Origin: Candidatus Competibacter sp.
GTDB lineage: Bacteria > Pseudomonadota > Gammaproteobacteria > Competibacterales > Competibacteraceae
Assembly (NCBI GenBank): GCA_029624815.1
Contig: JARSSH010000054.1
Location: 1-56,518 of the forward strand
Length of the DNA stretch: 56,518 nt
Reading direction: 5' to 3'
The notes below the pieces were generated by a model, which worked only from the letters and a program-made list of their open reading frames with translations, had not been told where the DNA came from and searched no databases. The position numbers were made by a program, and so were the translations under genes. Positions 19,691-30,592 of this stretch are shown here, piece after piece. How positions within the stretch are numbered: the stretch's first letter is position 1; every line of letters begins with the position of its first letter.

Positions 19691-21148
19691 TCAACCCAGC
19701 AGAACCGCGACGTGGCGGAACCAGGCCACCAGCGGTTCGGGCAGCCAGAACCCGGCGACCAACACCAGGAGCAGATGCACCACCGTTGGCAGGGTGCTGG
19801 CCCGCACCGGCACGACGGCGGTCCCGTCCGGCTGGCCGAACGCCATGCCGTGCAAGCGCCACAGCAGGGTGCCGAACGCCAGCAGCAATCCCACCACCAG
19901 CGGCAGCGCCAGCAGCGGCTGGCGGGCGAAGGTGGAACTCACCACCAGGAATTCGCTCATGAATACCCCGAACGGCGGCATCCCGGCGATGGCGATCACG
20001 CCCGCCACCAGCCCCCAGCCGAGGGTCGGATGGGTGACGGTCAGGCCGCGAATGGTGGAGATCCGCTGAGTGCCCTTGACTTGGGAAATATGGCCCACGG
20101 TGAAGAAAATCGCCGACTTGGTCAGGCTGTGCAGGGTCATGTGCAACAACCCGGCAAAATTGGCCAGCGGCCCACCCATGCCGAAGGCGAAGGTAATGAT
20201 CCCCATGTGCTCGATGGAGGAATAGGCGAACAGACGCTTGATGTCGCCCCGACGGTAGAGCATCAAGCCGGCGAACAACAGCGACAGCAGCCCCAGAATG
20301 ACCATCAGCGGTCCCGGCGCCAGCGCGGACGGGTTGGCGCTCATCAGCATCTTGAAGCGCAACACCGCATACAGCGCCACGTTCAGCAGCAACCCGGACA
20401 GTACCGCCGAGATCGGCGTGGGGCCTTCGGCGTGCGCGTCCGGCAGCCAGGCGTGCAGCGGCACCAGACCGGCCTTGGTGCCGTAACCGAGCAGCAAGAA
20501 CACGAACGCCAGGTTGAGCAGCGCTGGATCGAAGGCGTCGGCGCGGGCCAGCAGCCGATCCCAGGCCATGGCCGGCAGCCCCTGTCCGATCACCGGCTGC
20601 GCCGCCAGATATACCAGGATGGTGCCGAACAGCGCCAGGGCGATGCCGAGGCTGCCCAGGATGAAATACTTCCAGGCGGCTTCCAGCGCGGCATGGGTCC
20701 GGTAGAGACCGACCATCAGCACCGTGATCAGCGTCGCCAGTTCGATCGCCACCCACAGCAACCCGATGTTGTTGGCCAACAGCGCCAGGTTCATGGCGAA
20801 CAGCAGCGCCTGATACATGGCGTGATAGAAACGCAGGTACACCGGGGTCAGCCGACCGGTTTCCAGTTCGTGGGCGATGTAGCCGGCGCTGAATACGCTG
20901 GTGGTGAAACTGACCCAGTTGTTCAGCGCGATCAGATAGATGTTGAAATCGTCCACCCGCAGGTAGAGATTGGCCTCGGGTCGCGCCTGGAACAGGGCGG
21001 CGGCGGCCAGCAGGCACAGCAGCGCCGCGCCGACGTTCAGCCGGGCGCCGAGCCGGTAGCCGGACACCAGCACCAGCAGCAGCGCCGTACCGGCCGGAAC
21101 GCCCAGCAGCACGGCCACCGCCACGAGACCGAGATCCGCGCCGCTCAT
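19691..21148 (-). CDS. hyfF: HyfF/NuoL-NuoN-like proton-translocating membrane subunit
   Basis: This 485-residue, almost entirely hydrophobic antiporter-like subunit (Proton_antipo_M family) has about 13-14 helices. It shows the typical GDIKRLFAYSSIEHMGI segment and conserved charged helix residues such as those around YGTKAGLVPLHAWLPDAHAE. In complex I and group 4 hydrogenases such subunits move H+ or Na+ across the membrane. The start ATG overlaps the hyfE stop (ATGA). Confidence 0.92.
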   Translation of the reverse strand: MSGADLGLVAVAVLLGVPAGTALLLVLVSGYRLGARLNVGAALLCLLAAAALFQARPEANLYLRVDDFNIYLIALNNWVSFTTSVFSAGYIAHELETGRLTPVYLRFYHAMYQALLFAMNLALLANNIGLLWVAIELATLITVLMVGLYRTHAALEAAWKYFILGSLGIALALFGTILVYLAAQPVIGQGLPAMAWDRLLARADAFDPALLNLAFVFLLLGYGTKAGLVPLHAWLPDAHAEGPTPISAVLSGLLLNVALYAVLRFKMLMSANPSALAPGPLMVILGLLSLLFAGLMLYRRGDIKRLFAYSSIEHMGIITFAFGMGGPLANFAGLLHMTLHSLTKSAIFFTVGHISQVKGTQRISTIRGLTVTHPTLGWGLVAGVIAIAGMPPFGVFMSEFLVVSSTFARQPLLALPLVVGLLLAFGTLLWRLHGMAFGQPDGTAVVPVRASTLPTVVHLLLVLVAGFWLPEPLVAWFRHVAVLLG

Positions 21149-21810
21149 CGCCGCCGCTCCTCCCGGAAGGTATCCATTGCCTGCATGTCCACGCTATCGA
21201 AGCGCTCCCGGATGCGGAACAGAAAAATGCCGATCACGATCAGCGCGATCAGCACCGAAAACGCGACGCTGATTTCCACCGCCAGCGGCATGCCGCGCGC
21301 CCCGGCGGCGGCCAGCACCAGCCCGTTCTCCAGCGACATGAAGCCGATCACTAGGCTGACCGCGTTACGGCGGGTGACCATCAGCAGCAGCCCCAGCAAC
21401 ACCACCGCCAGGGCGAAGGCCAGATCCTCGCGCGCCAGCGCGTCGGCGGTGGCCGTCACCGGCAGCATCACCAGAATCGCCAGCGCCACCAACCCGGTGC
21501 CCGCCAGCATGTCCCGGCCCACGCCTCCCACCGCCTCCAGCGTGCGATGGATGCCAAGCCGCCGGACGATGCGGTGGAGCGCGACCGGAATGACGATCGC
21601 CTTGAACACCAGCGCGATGCCCGCCGTGATGTACAGGTGATGCGCGCCCTGAATGGCGGCCTGCCAACCGACCGCCAGCGCCAGCACCAGCGAGTGCAGG
21701 GCGAAGACATTAATCAGGGCATACAGGCGATCCTGATACAGCAGCAGGAAACTGGCCACCACCATGCCGCCGGCCAGAAAATGGGCGATATCGAAGGCCA
21801 GGCCGTGCAT
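21145..21810 (-). CDS. hyfE: HyfE-like membrane subunit
   Basis: This 221-residue membrane protein has six or seven helices and resembles HyfE, with NuoK-like features in its C-terminal half (VIGFMSLENGLVLAA). I favour the ATG at 21810 because GGAG lies 6 bases upstream. A GTG at 21813 is also possible. It overlaps the end of hyfC. In hydrogenase-4 it joins the NuoH-like and NuoL-like subunits. Confidence 0.88.
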   Translation of the reverse strand: MHGLAFDIAHFLAGGMVVASFLLLYQDRLYALINVFALHSLVLALAVGWQAAIQGAHHLYITAGIALVFKAIVIPVALHRIVRRLGIHRTLEAVGGVGRDMLAGTGLVALAILVMLPVTATADALAREDLAFALAVVLLGLLLMVTRRNAVSLVIGFMSLENGLVLAAAGARGMPLAVEISVAFSVLIALIVIGIFLFRIRERFDSVDMQAMDTFREERRR

Positions 21811-22766
21811 CACAGACTCCGGGACACGAACAGCAACAGGGTGCCGAGCAAACCCAGCATCAGCGCCGCCCCCAGAAATTCGCCGACCCGGAACACCCGC
21901 ATCTTGGCGATGCTGGTTTCGAACAGCGCCAGTAGCAGGCCGCCCGTCGCCAGTTTGGCCAGATACGCGACCACACCCCCCAGGTAATCCACGGGGCCCG
22001 CGCCGGCGGTCGCCATGCCCCAGGGCACGAAGATGCAGGCCGTCAGCGACAGATAGAGCAGCAATTTCAGGGCAGCGGCCAGTTCGATCAACGCCAGATG
22101 GCGGCCGGAGTATTCCAGCACCATTGCCTCATGCACCATGGTCAGTTCCAGGTGGGTGGCCGGATTGTCCACCGGAATCCGGGCGTTTTCGGCGATCGCC
22201 ACCATGACCAAAGCCAGCAGCGCCAGCGCCAGCGACACCCGCAGGCCGACATCGGCATTCAGCATGAAACGGGCGACCGCCGACAGTTCGGTGGTGCCGG
22301 CCAGCAGCGACAGGGTGAACACCATCATCAACATGGCCGGCTCGGCCAGCGAGGCGATCATCATCTCGCGGCTGGCGCCGATGCCGCCGAAGCTGGTGCC
22401 GACATCGAGCCCGGCCAGCGCCAGAAAAAAACGGGCGGTGCCCAGCAAGGCGACGATGGCGATCAAATCGGCTGTCCAACTGAACGGCAGGCCGCTGGCG
22501 AAGGTCGGCACCAGCGCCGCCCCCACCCAGATCGCGGCGAAGATCAGATAGGGCGCCACCCGAAATAGCCAGGAGGCGGAGTCGGCCAGCACGACCTCCT
22601 TGCGCAACAGCTTGAGCAGATCGCGGTAGGGTTGCAGCGGGGTCGGGCCACGCCGACGCAGCAGTCGCGCCTTGATCGTGCGGACGAAACCGGTGAGCAG
22701 CGGGGCCAGCAGCAGCGTCAGCAGCATTTGACAGCCCTGCACTGCATAGTCGGCGGTCAGCGCCAT
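21810..22766 (-). CDS. hyfC: HyfC/NuoH-like membrane anchor subunit
   Basis: This 318-residue NuoH-family subunit connects the membrane arm to the peripheral redox subunits. It has about eight helices. The conserved NuoH-type loop with Glu/Arg and Asn/Pro residues is seen in IAENARIPVDNPATHLELTM, followed by HEAMVLEYSG. The ATG at 22766 lies inside the end of hyfB (10-bp overlap). A longer frame through hyfB in another reading phase is only a shadow. Confidence 0.92.
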   Translation of the reverse strand: MALTADYAVQGCQMLLTLLLAPLLTGFVRTIKARLLRRRGPTPLQPYRDLLKLLRKEVVLADSASWLFRVAPYLIFAAIWVGAALVPTFASGLPFSWTADLIAIVALLGTARFFLALAGLDVGTSFGGIGASREMMIASLAEPAMLMMVFTLSLLAGTTELSAVARFMLNADVGLRVSLALALLALVMVAIAENARIPVDNPATHLELTMVHEAMVLEYSGRHLALIELAAALKLLLYLSLTACIFVPWGMATAGAGPVDYLGGVVAYLAKLATGGLLLALFETSIAKMRVFRVGEFLGAALMLGLLGTLLLFVSRSL

Positions 22767-24784
22767 AGCACCATCCCCAGCAGCAGCACCACCAGCGCGC
22801 CGAACACCAGGCTTAGGTAACGGCGAATAGTGAGGTATTGAAAGGCATTGAAGCGGGTGGAAAGCGCCACCACGGCGGCGGCGATCGGAGCGTAGCCGCG
22901 ATCCCAGACCGGATCGGGCAGTTCGACCTCCAGCCGCGCCGGCCGCGCGTCGCCGGGCGGCGGCATGAACACCCGTTCCCGCGCCTGAAACACCACGCTG
23001 CCGAACACCCGGCGGATCGGTTGGGCAAAGCTGCCGGCGGTGTATTGGGTCGCGGGGCTGGCTTCGGGAAAGCCGCAATCCCAAGCCGGGCCGCGCCGCG
23101 CGGCGGCGGAGGCGAATCGATGGATCAGGAGGGCCGCGACGGTTCCGGAAATCGCCATGAACAGCAACACCAGCAAGCCGTTGTAGGTACTTTTGACATC
23201 CACTACCGGCACCAGCGTCAACCAGGGCTGGCTGCTCTGCGCCGTCAGCCGGGTGCTGCCATTGAGCATACTCACCACCGGCGACAAGCCGTCCACCACC
23301 AGGCCGGGCAGGATGCCGGCCAGCAGGCAAAGCGCCGCCAGAACGAACAGCGCGACCAATGAATAGCGGTCGGTCTCCCGCGCTCCGGCGGCGGCGGGCG
23401 AGCGGGGCCGCCCCAGGAAGGTAATGCCGAAAGCCTTGACGAAGCAGGTGGCGGCCAGCGCGGCGGACAACGCCAGCAGCGCGCCGACCGCCGGCACCAG
23501 GAACTTGAGCGGCCATTGCGGCAGTTCCGGGCTGGCCAGGATGGCCTGGAAGGTCAGCCATTCGGAGACGAAACCGTTCAGCGGCGGCAGCGCCGAAATC
23601 GCCGCCGCGCCGATCAGAAACGCCAGCGCGGTCCACGGCATCGGGTGGATCAAGCCGCCCAGCCGCTCCATGTCGCGCTCCCCGGTGGCGGTCAGCACCG
23701 CGCCGGTACCAAGAAACAGCAGACTCTTGAACAATGAATGGTTGAGGATGTGAAACAGCGCGGCGGTCAGCGCCAGCGCGGCATTCGCGTACATATGATT
23801 GGTCTGAAACGCCAGCGCCAATCCCAGACCGATGAAGATGATGCCGATGTTCTCCACCGTGTGATAGGCGAGCAGTCGCTTCAGATCGTGCTGCATCAGC
23901 GCGTACAGCACGCCCAGGACGGCGGTGATTCCGCCCAGCGCCAGCACCAGGCCACCCCACCACCAGGCCGGCTCGCCCAGCAGATCGAAGGCGATGCGGA
24001 TGAAACCGTACACCGCCACCTTGGTCATCACCCCGCTCATCAATGCCGACACATGGCTGGGCGCGGCCGGGTGCGCCAGCGGCAGCCAGACATGCAAGGG
24101 CACCAACCCGGCCTTGGAGCCGGCTCCCGCCAGCGCCAACGCCAGCGCCAGCGCCGCCGCGCCCGGCGTGACCTGAGCGGCGCGGATGGCGGCGAAATCG
24201 TAACCGCCGTCGGGACCGGCCAGCAGCCCGAAAGCCAGCAGCAGCGCCAGGGTACCGAAACAGGCCATGACCAGATACAGATAACCGGCGCGGGCGTTGG
24301 CCGGTTCTCGATGGTGGGCCATCACCAACGCCCATGAACTCAGCGACATGAATTCCCAGGCGAATAGGAAAGTGAAGGCATCGTCGGCCAGCAGCACCAG
24401 GTTCATGCCGGCCAGAAAGGCCGGATAGAACGGCAGCACCCGTTCGGGCGCTTGCTCGTGCTGGCCGTAACCCAGGGCAAACAGGCTGGCCACCGCGCCG
24501 CCGAGATTGACCACAATCAGGAAAAAAGCCGATAGCGCATCCAGGCGGAAATGCGCGCCCAGCCAGGGTAAGCCCAAGGGCAAGGTGAGTGTGGCCGGCG
24601 TTCGGTCGCCCAGCAGATGCGCCAGCGCCGTTCCCAGCAAAATGATGCAAATGGTCAGACTGACCCCGTAGACCCGATGGCTGCAACCCTTGCGGCGCGA
24701 TGCGGCAATCGCATGGAGGTCGACGGTGAGCAGGGCCATGGCCAAGCCCAAGAGCAGCGACAACGGCATGGTGACGAATTCCAC
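22757..24784 (-). CDS. hyfB: HyfB/NuoL-like proton-translocating membrane subunit
   Basis: This 675-residue antiporter-like subunit of the hydrogenase-4/complex I superfamily is the first gene of the operon. About 16-18 helices are visible, with the family segment HDLKRLLAYHTVENIGIIF and the channel-lining GAGSKAGLVPLHVWLPLAHP. A long C-terminal extension (about 520-675) contains a short charged loop before the last helix. The start is GTG at 24784, weakly supported by GGAAAAA; an ATG at 24769 is the alternative. No ferredoxin-like HyfA/HyfH and no NAD-binding subunit follow, so the electron donor is not encoded here. Confidence 0.92.
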   Translation of the reverse strand: MEFVTMPLSLLLGLAMALLTVDLHAIAASRRKGCSHRVYGVSLTICIILLGTALAHLLGDRTPATLTLPLGLPWLGAHFRLDALSAFFLIVVNLGGAVASLFALGYGQHEQAPERVLPFYPAFLAGMNLVLLADDAFTFLFAWEFMSLSSWALVMAHHREPANARAGYLYLVMACFGTLALLLAFGLLAGPDGGYDFAAIRAAQVTPGAAALALALALAGAGSKAGLVPLHVWLPLAHPAAPSHVSALMSGVMTKVAVYGFIRIAFDLLGEPAWWWGGLVLALGGITAVLGVLYALMQHDLKRLLAYHTVENIGIIFIGLGLALAFQTNHMYANAALALTAALFHILNHSLFKSLLFLGTGAVLTATGERDMERLGGLIHPMPWTALAFLIGAAAISALPPLNGFVSEWLTFQAILASPELPQWPLKFLVPAVGALLALSAALAATCFVKAFGITFLGRPRSPAAAGARETDRYSLVALFVLAALCLLAGILPGLVVDGLSPVVSMLNGSTRLTAQSSQPWLTLVPVVDVKSTYNGLLVLLFMAISGTVAALLIHRFASAAARRGPAWDCGFPEASPATQYTAGSFAQPIRRVFGSVVFQARERVFMPPPGDARPARLEVELPDPVWDRGYAPIAAAVVALSTRFNAFQYLTIRRYLSLVFGALVVLLLGMVLWR

Positions 24785-24822
24785 TTTTTCCGACCCACAT
24801 CACTACGGACTGCTTGGGCGAC

Positions 24823-25068
24823 TCAGCCCTTCAGTCGAACGCCGCGCCCACCGCCTTCGCTGGCGGCGCCCTCGCCGATCAGTTCCACGCCGGCGGCATC
24901 GAGCGCGGCAATCAGCTTGACCAGCGAATCCACATTGCCGCGAATCGTGCCTTCGCTGGTTTCCATCCGCTGGATGGTCGGCAGGGACAAGCCGGCGATT
25001 TCGGCGAGCGTTCGCTGGTCCATACCCAACAGCGCGCGCGCTGCTTTTAACTGAGCCGCTGTGAGCAT
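24823..25068 (-). CDS. Small XRE-type helix-turn-helix regulator
   Basis: This is an 81-residue DNA-binding protein. The helix-turn-helix reads QLKAARALLGMDQRTLAEIA, then LSLPTIQRMETS, typical of the Cro/C1 fold, and the C-terminal part resembles small single-domain regulators (AALDAAGVELIGEG). I chose the ATG at 25068. An ATG 13 codons upstream gives an unrelated leader. It lies only 39 bp upstream of the hyfB start on the same strand, so it could regulate or belong to the hyf operon. That is inference. Confidence 0.8.
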   Translation of the reverse strand: MLTAAQLKAARALLGMDQRTLAEIAGLSLPTIQRMETSEGTIRGNVDSLVKLIAALDAAGVELIGEGAASEGGGRGVRLKG

Positions 25069-25577
25069 GATGAAAATCCAGGTTCCAAAGCGGGCATCAA
25101 TTATCAATAATTAGAATTATAAACACAATATTAAATATTGCGTATTAATTTTTAATACATCATTTCTGCATGGCAATGCATATCTGGATTGAGCATCCGC
25201 ATGGGTATCATCCCGGCAATACAGCGTTTCCACTCGGCGATGGCATTCTGGTGGGCGCCCGGAATCCGTGTCACCGCTCGCCGCCTTAGCGATCGGCGTC
25301 TTGACGCCCTGCATCGGGGCGCCTATCGTCTCCGAAAAGACCTCACCACCGGTTGTTATGCTGATATAGTGCGAGCGTCCCGTTGGCCCGCCAATGTCAG
25401 CCGAGGAGTTTATGAGCAGTATTCGCCGGCCAGGGTCTACCGGGCGTTGCGGATTTCCTCGGAGATCGCATCGATTTCATCCGGGCGCATCATGGCCCAA
25501 ACTGACCGACAACCTTTGACTGGCACTTGACCGACCGAAAAGAAAATGGCTTGCATTACCGCAAGCCAATGAAAATA
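25069..25577. other. Gene-free gap between the regulator and the tRNA cluster
   Basis: The first 100 bases are very AT-rich (25100-25165) and probably hold the minus-strand promoter of the regulator/hyf genes. The remainder (25190-25530) is open in one plus frame and one minus frame, but neither has a start with a ribosome-binding site or a recognisable protein. I see nothing else. Confidence 0.5.
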
Positions 25578-25653
25578 TGGAGCTGGCGAAGGGAATCGAA
25601 CCCCCGACCGGCTGATTACAAATCAGCTGCTCTACCGACTGAGCTACGCCAGC
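25578..25653 (-). tRNA. tRNA-Thr (UGU anticodon)
   Basis: This is a complete 76-nt cloverleaf including an encoded CCA. The acceptor stem is GCTGGCG/CGCCAGC, and the anticodon loop TTTGTAA gives TGT. The T-arm GGTTCGATTC is present and the discriminator base is U. It is on the minus strand, opposite to the next three tRNAs. A TATAAT box lies on the minus strand about 20 bp upstream (near 25670). Confidence 0.96.
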
Positions 25654-25720
25654 TAGCGAAGGATTGTCATATTATATAGAAAATCCTCATCGTCGCTTCG
25701 CAAAAACTTCATGCTGCCGA

Positions 25721-25749
25721 TTGACAATTGTATTTTTTGTCAAGACAAT
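25721..25749 (+). promoter_or_regulatory. Sigma-70 promoter of the tRNA-Tyr/Gly/Thr-tuf operon
   Basis: TTGACA (25721-25726) is followed after 17 bp by GACAAT (25744-25749), then a short C/G-containing discriminator before tRNA-Tyr starts at 25765. The -35 is perfect and the -10 is partial. Confidence 0.6.
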
Positions 25750-25764
25750 ATGCGACTCAATTTT

Positions 25765-25849
<85 letters not shown>

Positions 25850-25946
25850 CTTTCACATGGATTGTTTGCTGTTTTGTTAAGGTAACGCTCTGGTGGCGCA
25901 GGGTTTTTTCCTCCACATGCAACTTATTGAGTCTGGCCCGGCCAAG

Positions 25947-26020
<74 letters not shown>

Positions 26021-26052
26021 AGCCATGCGCGACATTGAGAACACAAAAATCG

Positions 26053-26128
<76 letters not shown>

Positions 26129-26206
26129 AATTCAATGCCTTGTTGTGATGCCTGGTGGCGCGATTCAAGTTCTCGGTCTTAGACGGTTTTTCAGGGGAGT
26201 GCCTGG

Positions 26207-27397
<1,191 letters not shown>

Positions 27398-27454
27398 GTT
27401 TCAGTCATCCCTTCGGGTGGATTCCCTAACTTAGGATTCCACCCTTAATATTAC

Positions 27455-27530
<76 letters not shown>

Positions 27531-27617
27531 TCTTCGTCTATGGCATGCCCCACTTCCCCACCCCGCCTTAATCTGGCGCGGTGGGGATTCCCTGGAGCGT
27601 ATAAGCTCAAAACCCGC

Positions 27618-27992
27618 ATGAACCCGACAAAACCCGAACCGCAAGCGACCAACCGCACCGATACGCTCAAGCTGGTGGCCGCAAGCGCCATCGTCTTGAT
27701 CGCACTGGCGGCTTTTTATATTTTCGCGAACCATTCCTTACTGGTTCGTGTTCTCGGTTTGCTCGCGGCGGCCGGCGCGGCGGTGGCTATCGCCCTGCAA
27801 ACCGAACCGGGCGCGGAAACCGTGGAGTTCGTCCGGGGCGCCCGTTCCGAACTGCGCAAGGTGGTCTGGCCAACGCGCGCCGAGACCACGCAAACCACCC
27901 TGATCGTGATCGCCATGGTCATCGTCATGGGCGTGATGTTGTGGTTGTTCGACGTGCTGCTGCTGTGGCTGGTTCGGCTGGTCACCGGCTAG
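27618..27992 (+). CDS. secE: Preprotein translocase subunit SecE
   Basis: This 124-residue protein is the small essential subunit that clamps SecY. There are three hydrophobic helices, as in the long gammaproteobacterial form. The conserved amphipathic segment [20 protein letters not shown] precedes the last helix. I chose the ATG at 27618. The longer frame runs back through tRNA-Trp and cannot be coding. It lies 11 bp before nusG. Confidence 0.95.
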   Translation: MNPTKPEPQATNRTDTLKLVAASAIVLIALAAFYIFANHSLLVRVLGLLAAAGAAVAIALQTEPGAETVEFVRGARSELRKVVWPTRAETTQTTLIVIAMVIVMGVMLWLFDVLLLWLVRLVTG

Positions 27993-28003
27993 CGGAGCGA
28001 CTT

Positions 28004-28543
28004 ATGGCGATGCGATGGTATGTGGTACAGGCTTATTCCGGTTTCGAGCAACACGTCAGACGCTCGCTGCTGGAACACATCAACCGCGAGGGGATCACGG
28101 AACGCTTCGGCCAGATTCTGGTGCCCACCGAGGAAGTCGTGGAAATGCGCGATGGACAGAAGCGCAAGAGCGATCGCAAATTCTTCCCGGGCTATGTGCT
28201 GGTACAGATGGAAATGGACAACGAGACCTGGCACCTGGTCCGCAGCGTTCCCAAGGTGCTCGGCTTTATTGGAGGCACCAGCGACAAACCGGCGCCGATT
28301 TCGGAAAAGGAAGCACAAACCATCCTGCAGCGGATTCAGGATGGCGTCGACAAACCCAAGCCCAAGGTGCTCTACGAACCCGGCGAGATGGTGCGGGTCA
28401 CCGATGGCCCCTTCAACGATTTCGAAGGCGTGGTCGAAGAAGTGAACTACGAAAAAAGTCGACTGCGAGTCGGTGTGATGATTTTCGGCCGGACGACCCC
28501 CGTCGAACTCGAATTCAGTCAAATTGAGAAAGTTTCCCGCTGA
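28004..28543 (+). CDS. nusG: Transcription antitermination factor NusG
   Basis: This 179-residue protein has an N-terminal NGN domain ([18 protein letters not shown]) that contacts RNA polymerase. The C-terminal KOW domain ([20 protein letters not shown]) contacts Rho and S10. The ATG at 28004 follows a GGAG site. Length and order match the secE-nusG-rplK operon. Confidence 0.97.
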   Translation: MAMRWYVVQAYSGFEQHVRRSLLEHINREGITERFGQILVPTEEVVEMRDGQKRKSDRKFFPGYVLVQMEMDNETWHLVRSVPKVLGFIGGTSDKPAPISEKEAQTILQRIQDGVDKPKPKVLYEPGEMVRVTDGPFNDFEGVVEEVNYEKSRLRVGVMIFGRTTPVELEFSQIEKVSR

Positions 28544-28633
28544 CCGGCGTCCCCCGGTCGCTTTTACGCCGTCCGGCCGCCCGGGCGGCTCACTCGGGGA
28601 GCCGCAAGGCGTTCGTACCCGACAGGAGTCATA

Positions 28634-29068
28634 GTGGCAAAAAAAGTTACGGCATACGTCAAATTGCAGGTCGCCGCCGCCAAGGCCAACCCCAGCCCTC
28701 CGGTCGGTCCGGCGCTGGGCCAGCACGGCGTCAACATTATGGAGTTCTGCAAGACCTTCAACGCCCAGACCCAGCATCTGGAACCCGGCCTGCCGATTCC
28801 GGTGGTGATCACGGTCTACAGCGACCGCAGTTTCACCTTCATCATGAAAACCCCGCCGGCCACGGTGCTGTTGAAGAAAGCGCTGGGGATCGACAAGGGC
28901 AGCCCTACTCCCAACACCAAGAAGATCGGTGTGGTCACCCGCGCCCAACTGGAGGAAGTGGCTAAGGCCAAGATGCCCGACCTGACCGCCGCCGGTCTCG
29001 ACGCCGCGGTGCGCACCATCGCCGGCAGCGCCCGAGCCATGGGTCTCGACGTTCAAGAGGAGGCGTGA
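28634..29068 (+). CDS. rplK: 50S ribosomal protein L11
   Basis: This 144-residue protein of the GTPase-associated centre has a complete N-terminal domain ([20 protein letters not shown]) and a C-terminal RNA-binding domain. The start codon is GTG at 28634 behind an AGGAG site. It lies one base before the rplA start. Confidence 0.97.
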   Translation: MAKKVTAYVKLQVAAAKANPSPPVGPALGQHGVNIMEFCKTFNAQTQHLEPGLPIPVVITVYSDRSFTFIMKTPPATVLLKKALGIDKGSPTPNTKKIGVVTRAQLEEVAKAKMPDLTAAGLDAAVRTIAGSARAMGLDVQEEA

Positions 29069-29069
29069 C

Positions 29070-29765
29070 ATGGCCAAGATCTCCAAACGCATGCAGGCGG
29101 TTCGCGCCAAGCTGACGCCGGGAAAATTCCACCCGATCGAAGAAGCATTCGCACTGCTCAAGGAACTGCCCGGCGCCAAGTTCAGGGAATCGGTGGACGT
29201 GGCCGTCAACCTGGGCGTGGACCCACGCAAATCCGACCAGGTGGTGCGCAGCGCCACGGTGCTGCCACACGGAACCGGCAAAACGGTGCGGGTAGCGGTA
29301 TTCGCCCAAGGCATCAACGCTGACGCCGCCCTCGCCGCCGGCGCCGATGTGGTTGGCTTCGAGGATCTGGCCGAATCGGTGAAGGCCGGCAATCTCGACT
29401 TCGACGTCGTGATCGCCGCGCCGGACGCAATGCGCCTGGTGGGTCAGCTTGGCAAAATTCTCGGCCCGCGCGGCCTGATGCCCAACCCCAAGGTCGGCAC
29501 CGTGACACCCGATGTAGCCGGCGCCATCCGTAACGCCAAGGCGGGACAGGTTCGCTATCGCACCGACAAGGCCGGCATCATCCACTGCACCATCGGCAAG
29601 CTGGATTTCGCCTCCGGTCAGTTGCGGGAAAACCTGCAGGCGCTGTTGCACGATTTGCAGAAGATCAAGCCCGCGACCTCCAAGGGCGTCTACATCCGTC
29701 GAGTCACCGTATCCACCACCATGGGACCGGGTCTCGCCGTGGATCAAACCACACTGTCATTCTGA
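29070..29765 (+). CDS. rplA: 50S ribosomal protein L1
   Basis: This 231-residue L1 stalk protein has the two-domain fold. The signature region [14 protein letters not shown]-like [17 protein letters not shown] is intact. In E. coli L1 represses the rplKA message, and the same autoregulation is likely. It is followed by the L10 leader. Confidence 0.97.
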   Translation: MAKISKRMQAVRAKLTPGKFHPIEEAFALLKELPGAKFRESVDVAVNLGVDPRKSDQVVRSATVLPHGTGKTVRVAVFAQGINADAALAAGADVVGFEDLAESVKAGNLDFDVVIAAPDAMRLVGQLGKILGPRGLMPNPKVGTVTPDVAGAIRNAKAGQVRYRTDKAGIIHCTIGKLDFASGQLRENLQALLHDLQKIKPATSKGVYIRRVTVSTTMGPGLAVDQTTLSF

Positions 29766-29987
29766 GCCGTCCCCCGGCAGGGCGCCGGGGAGATGGAACA
29801 AGGAACTTTGGGCCAGCCGGGAATCGATCCCGGCTAGCGTCAAAGACCGCGGGCGCCGTCAGGCTCAATGGTTTCCGGTCGCGACCGGAACAGCCCGCGC
29901 AGACGGTCGGGCCCTCCTGGATCATTCCTGGTCAGGCCGCCGCTCCCATTCTCCGCGACCAGCGGAGGAAAACCACGAGGTAATGCG
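29766..29987 (+). ncRNA. Ribosomal protein L10 leader (rplJL autoregulatory RNA)
   Basis: The 222-bp gap between rplA and rplJ contains the L10-leader pattern. CAAAGACCGCGGGC (from 29841) pairs with GCCCGCGCAGACGGTC (about 29893-29908) around a short CTCAATGG segment and a small CCGGTCGCGACCGG hairpin. In relatives L10/L12 bind here and repress rplJL translation. The core is 29841-29910. The calls rest on position and remembered consensus. Confidence 0.75.
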
Positions 29988-30521
29988 ATGAGTCTCAATC
30001 TGGCAGAAAAACAGGCTGTGGTGGCCGAAGTCGCCAAAGTGGCTGCCAGTGCGCACTCCGCGATCGCCGCCGAATACCGCGGGCTGAGCGTGGCTCAGCT
30101 CACGGCCCTGCGTGTAAAAGCACGGGAATCCGGCGTTTATCTGCGCGTTGTCAAGAACACCCTGGCGCGGCGTGCCGTGCGGGGGACCGAGTTCGAGTGC
30201 CTGCGGCCCACACTGATAGGGCCACTGATTCTGGCGTTCTCCCAGGAGGATCCAGGCGCGGCGGCGCGGATATTCAAGGAATTTCTCAAAGAGAAAGCCA
30301 ACGACAAGCTGCTCGTCAAGACGCTGGCGGTCGGTGGACAGGCCTTTCCAGCCAGCGAGCTGGACCGTCTGGCCAGCCTGCCGACCCGCGACGAGGCGAT
30401 CGGTCTGCTCATGGCCTGTCTGCGGGCGCCGCTCGACAAGTTCGCGCGGACTCTCAATGAAATTCCCGGCAAGTTGGTGCGCACGATTGAAGCAGTCCGG
30501 CAGCGGAAGGAAGCTGCCTGA
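29988..30521 (+). CDS. rplJ: 50S ribosomal protein L10
   Basis: This 177-residue stalk base protein binds L12 dimers. The N-terminus (SLNLAEKQAVVAEV) and the AEYRGLSVAQLTALR motif are typical. The C-terminal helix carries the L12-binding segment. I chose the ATG at 29988 after a GAGG site. A longer frame runs into the leader RNA. It is likely regulated by the upstream L10 leader. Confidence 0.97.
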   Translation: MSLNLAEKQAVVAEVAKVAASAHSAIAAEYRGLSVAQLTALRVKARESGVYLRVVKNTLARRAVRGTEFECLRPTLIGPLILAFSQEDPGAAARIFKEFLKEKANDKLLVKTLAVGGQAFPASELDRLASLPTRDEAIGLLMACLRAPLDKFARTLNEIPGKLVRTIEAVRQRKEAA

Positions 30522-30592
30522 TCGTTTTGGCAAAACAAGCTGATTGATGGCAGTCAGAATTTTTAGCGTTCTTATTCAGGAGTAAACCTGCA

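Noticed and set aside
19661-21640. 659-residue plus-strand open frame
   Set aside because: It is the shadow of hyfF and hyfE, with low-complexity Gln/His/Arg composition and no start signal.
22767-24803. Long N-terminal extension of hyfC through hyfB
   Set aside because: The extension is a different frame of hyfB. The real hyfC starts at 22766 with NuoH-like sequence.
25189-25530. 113-residue plus-strand open frame upstream of the tRNAs
   Set aside because: It has no ribosome-binding site, no recognisable protein and mixed composition. It is probably chance.
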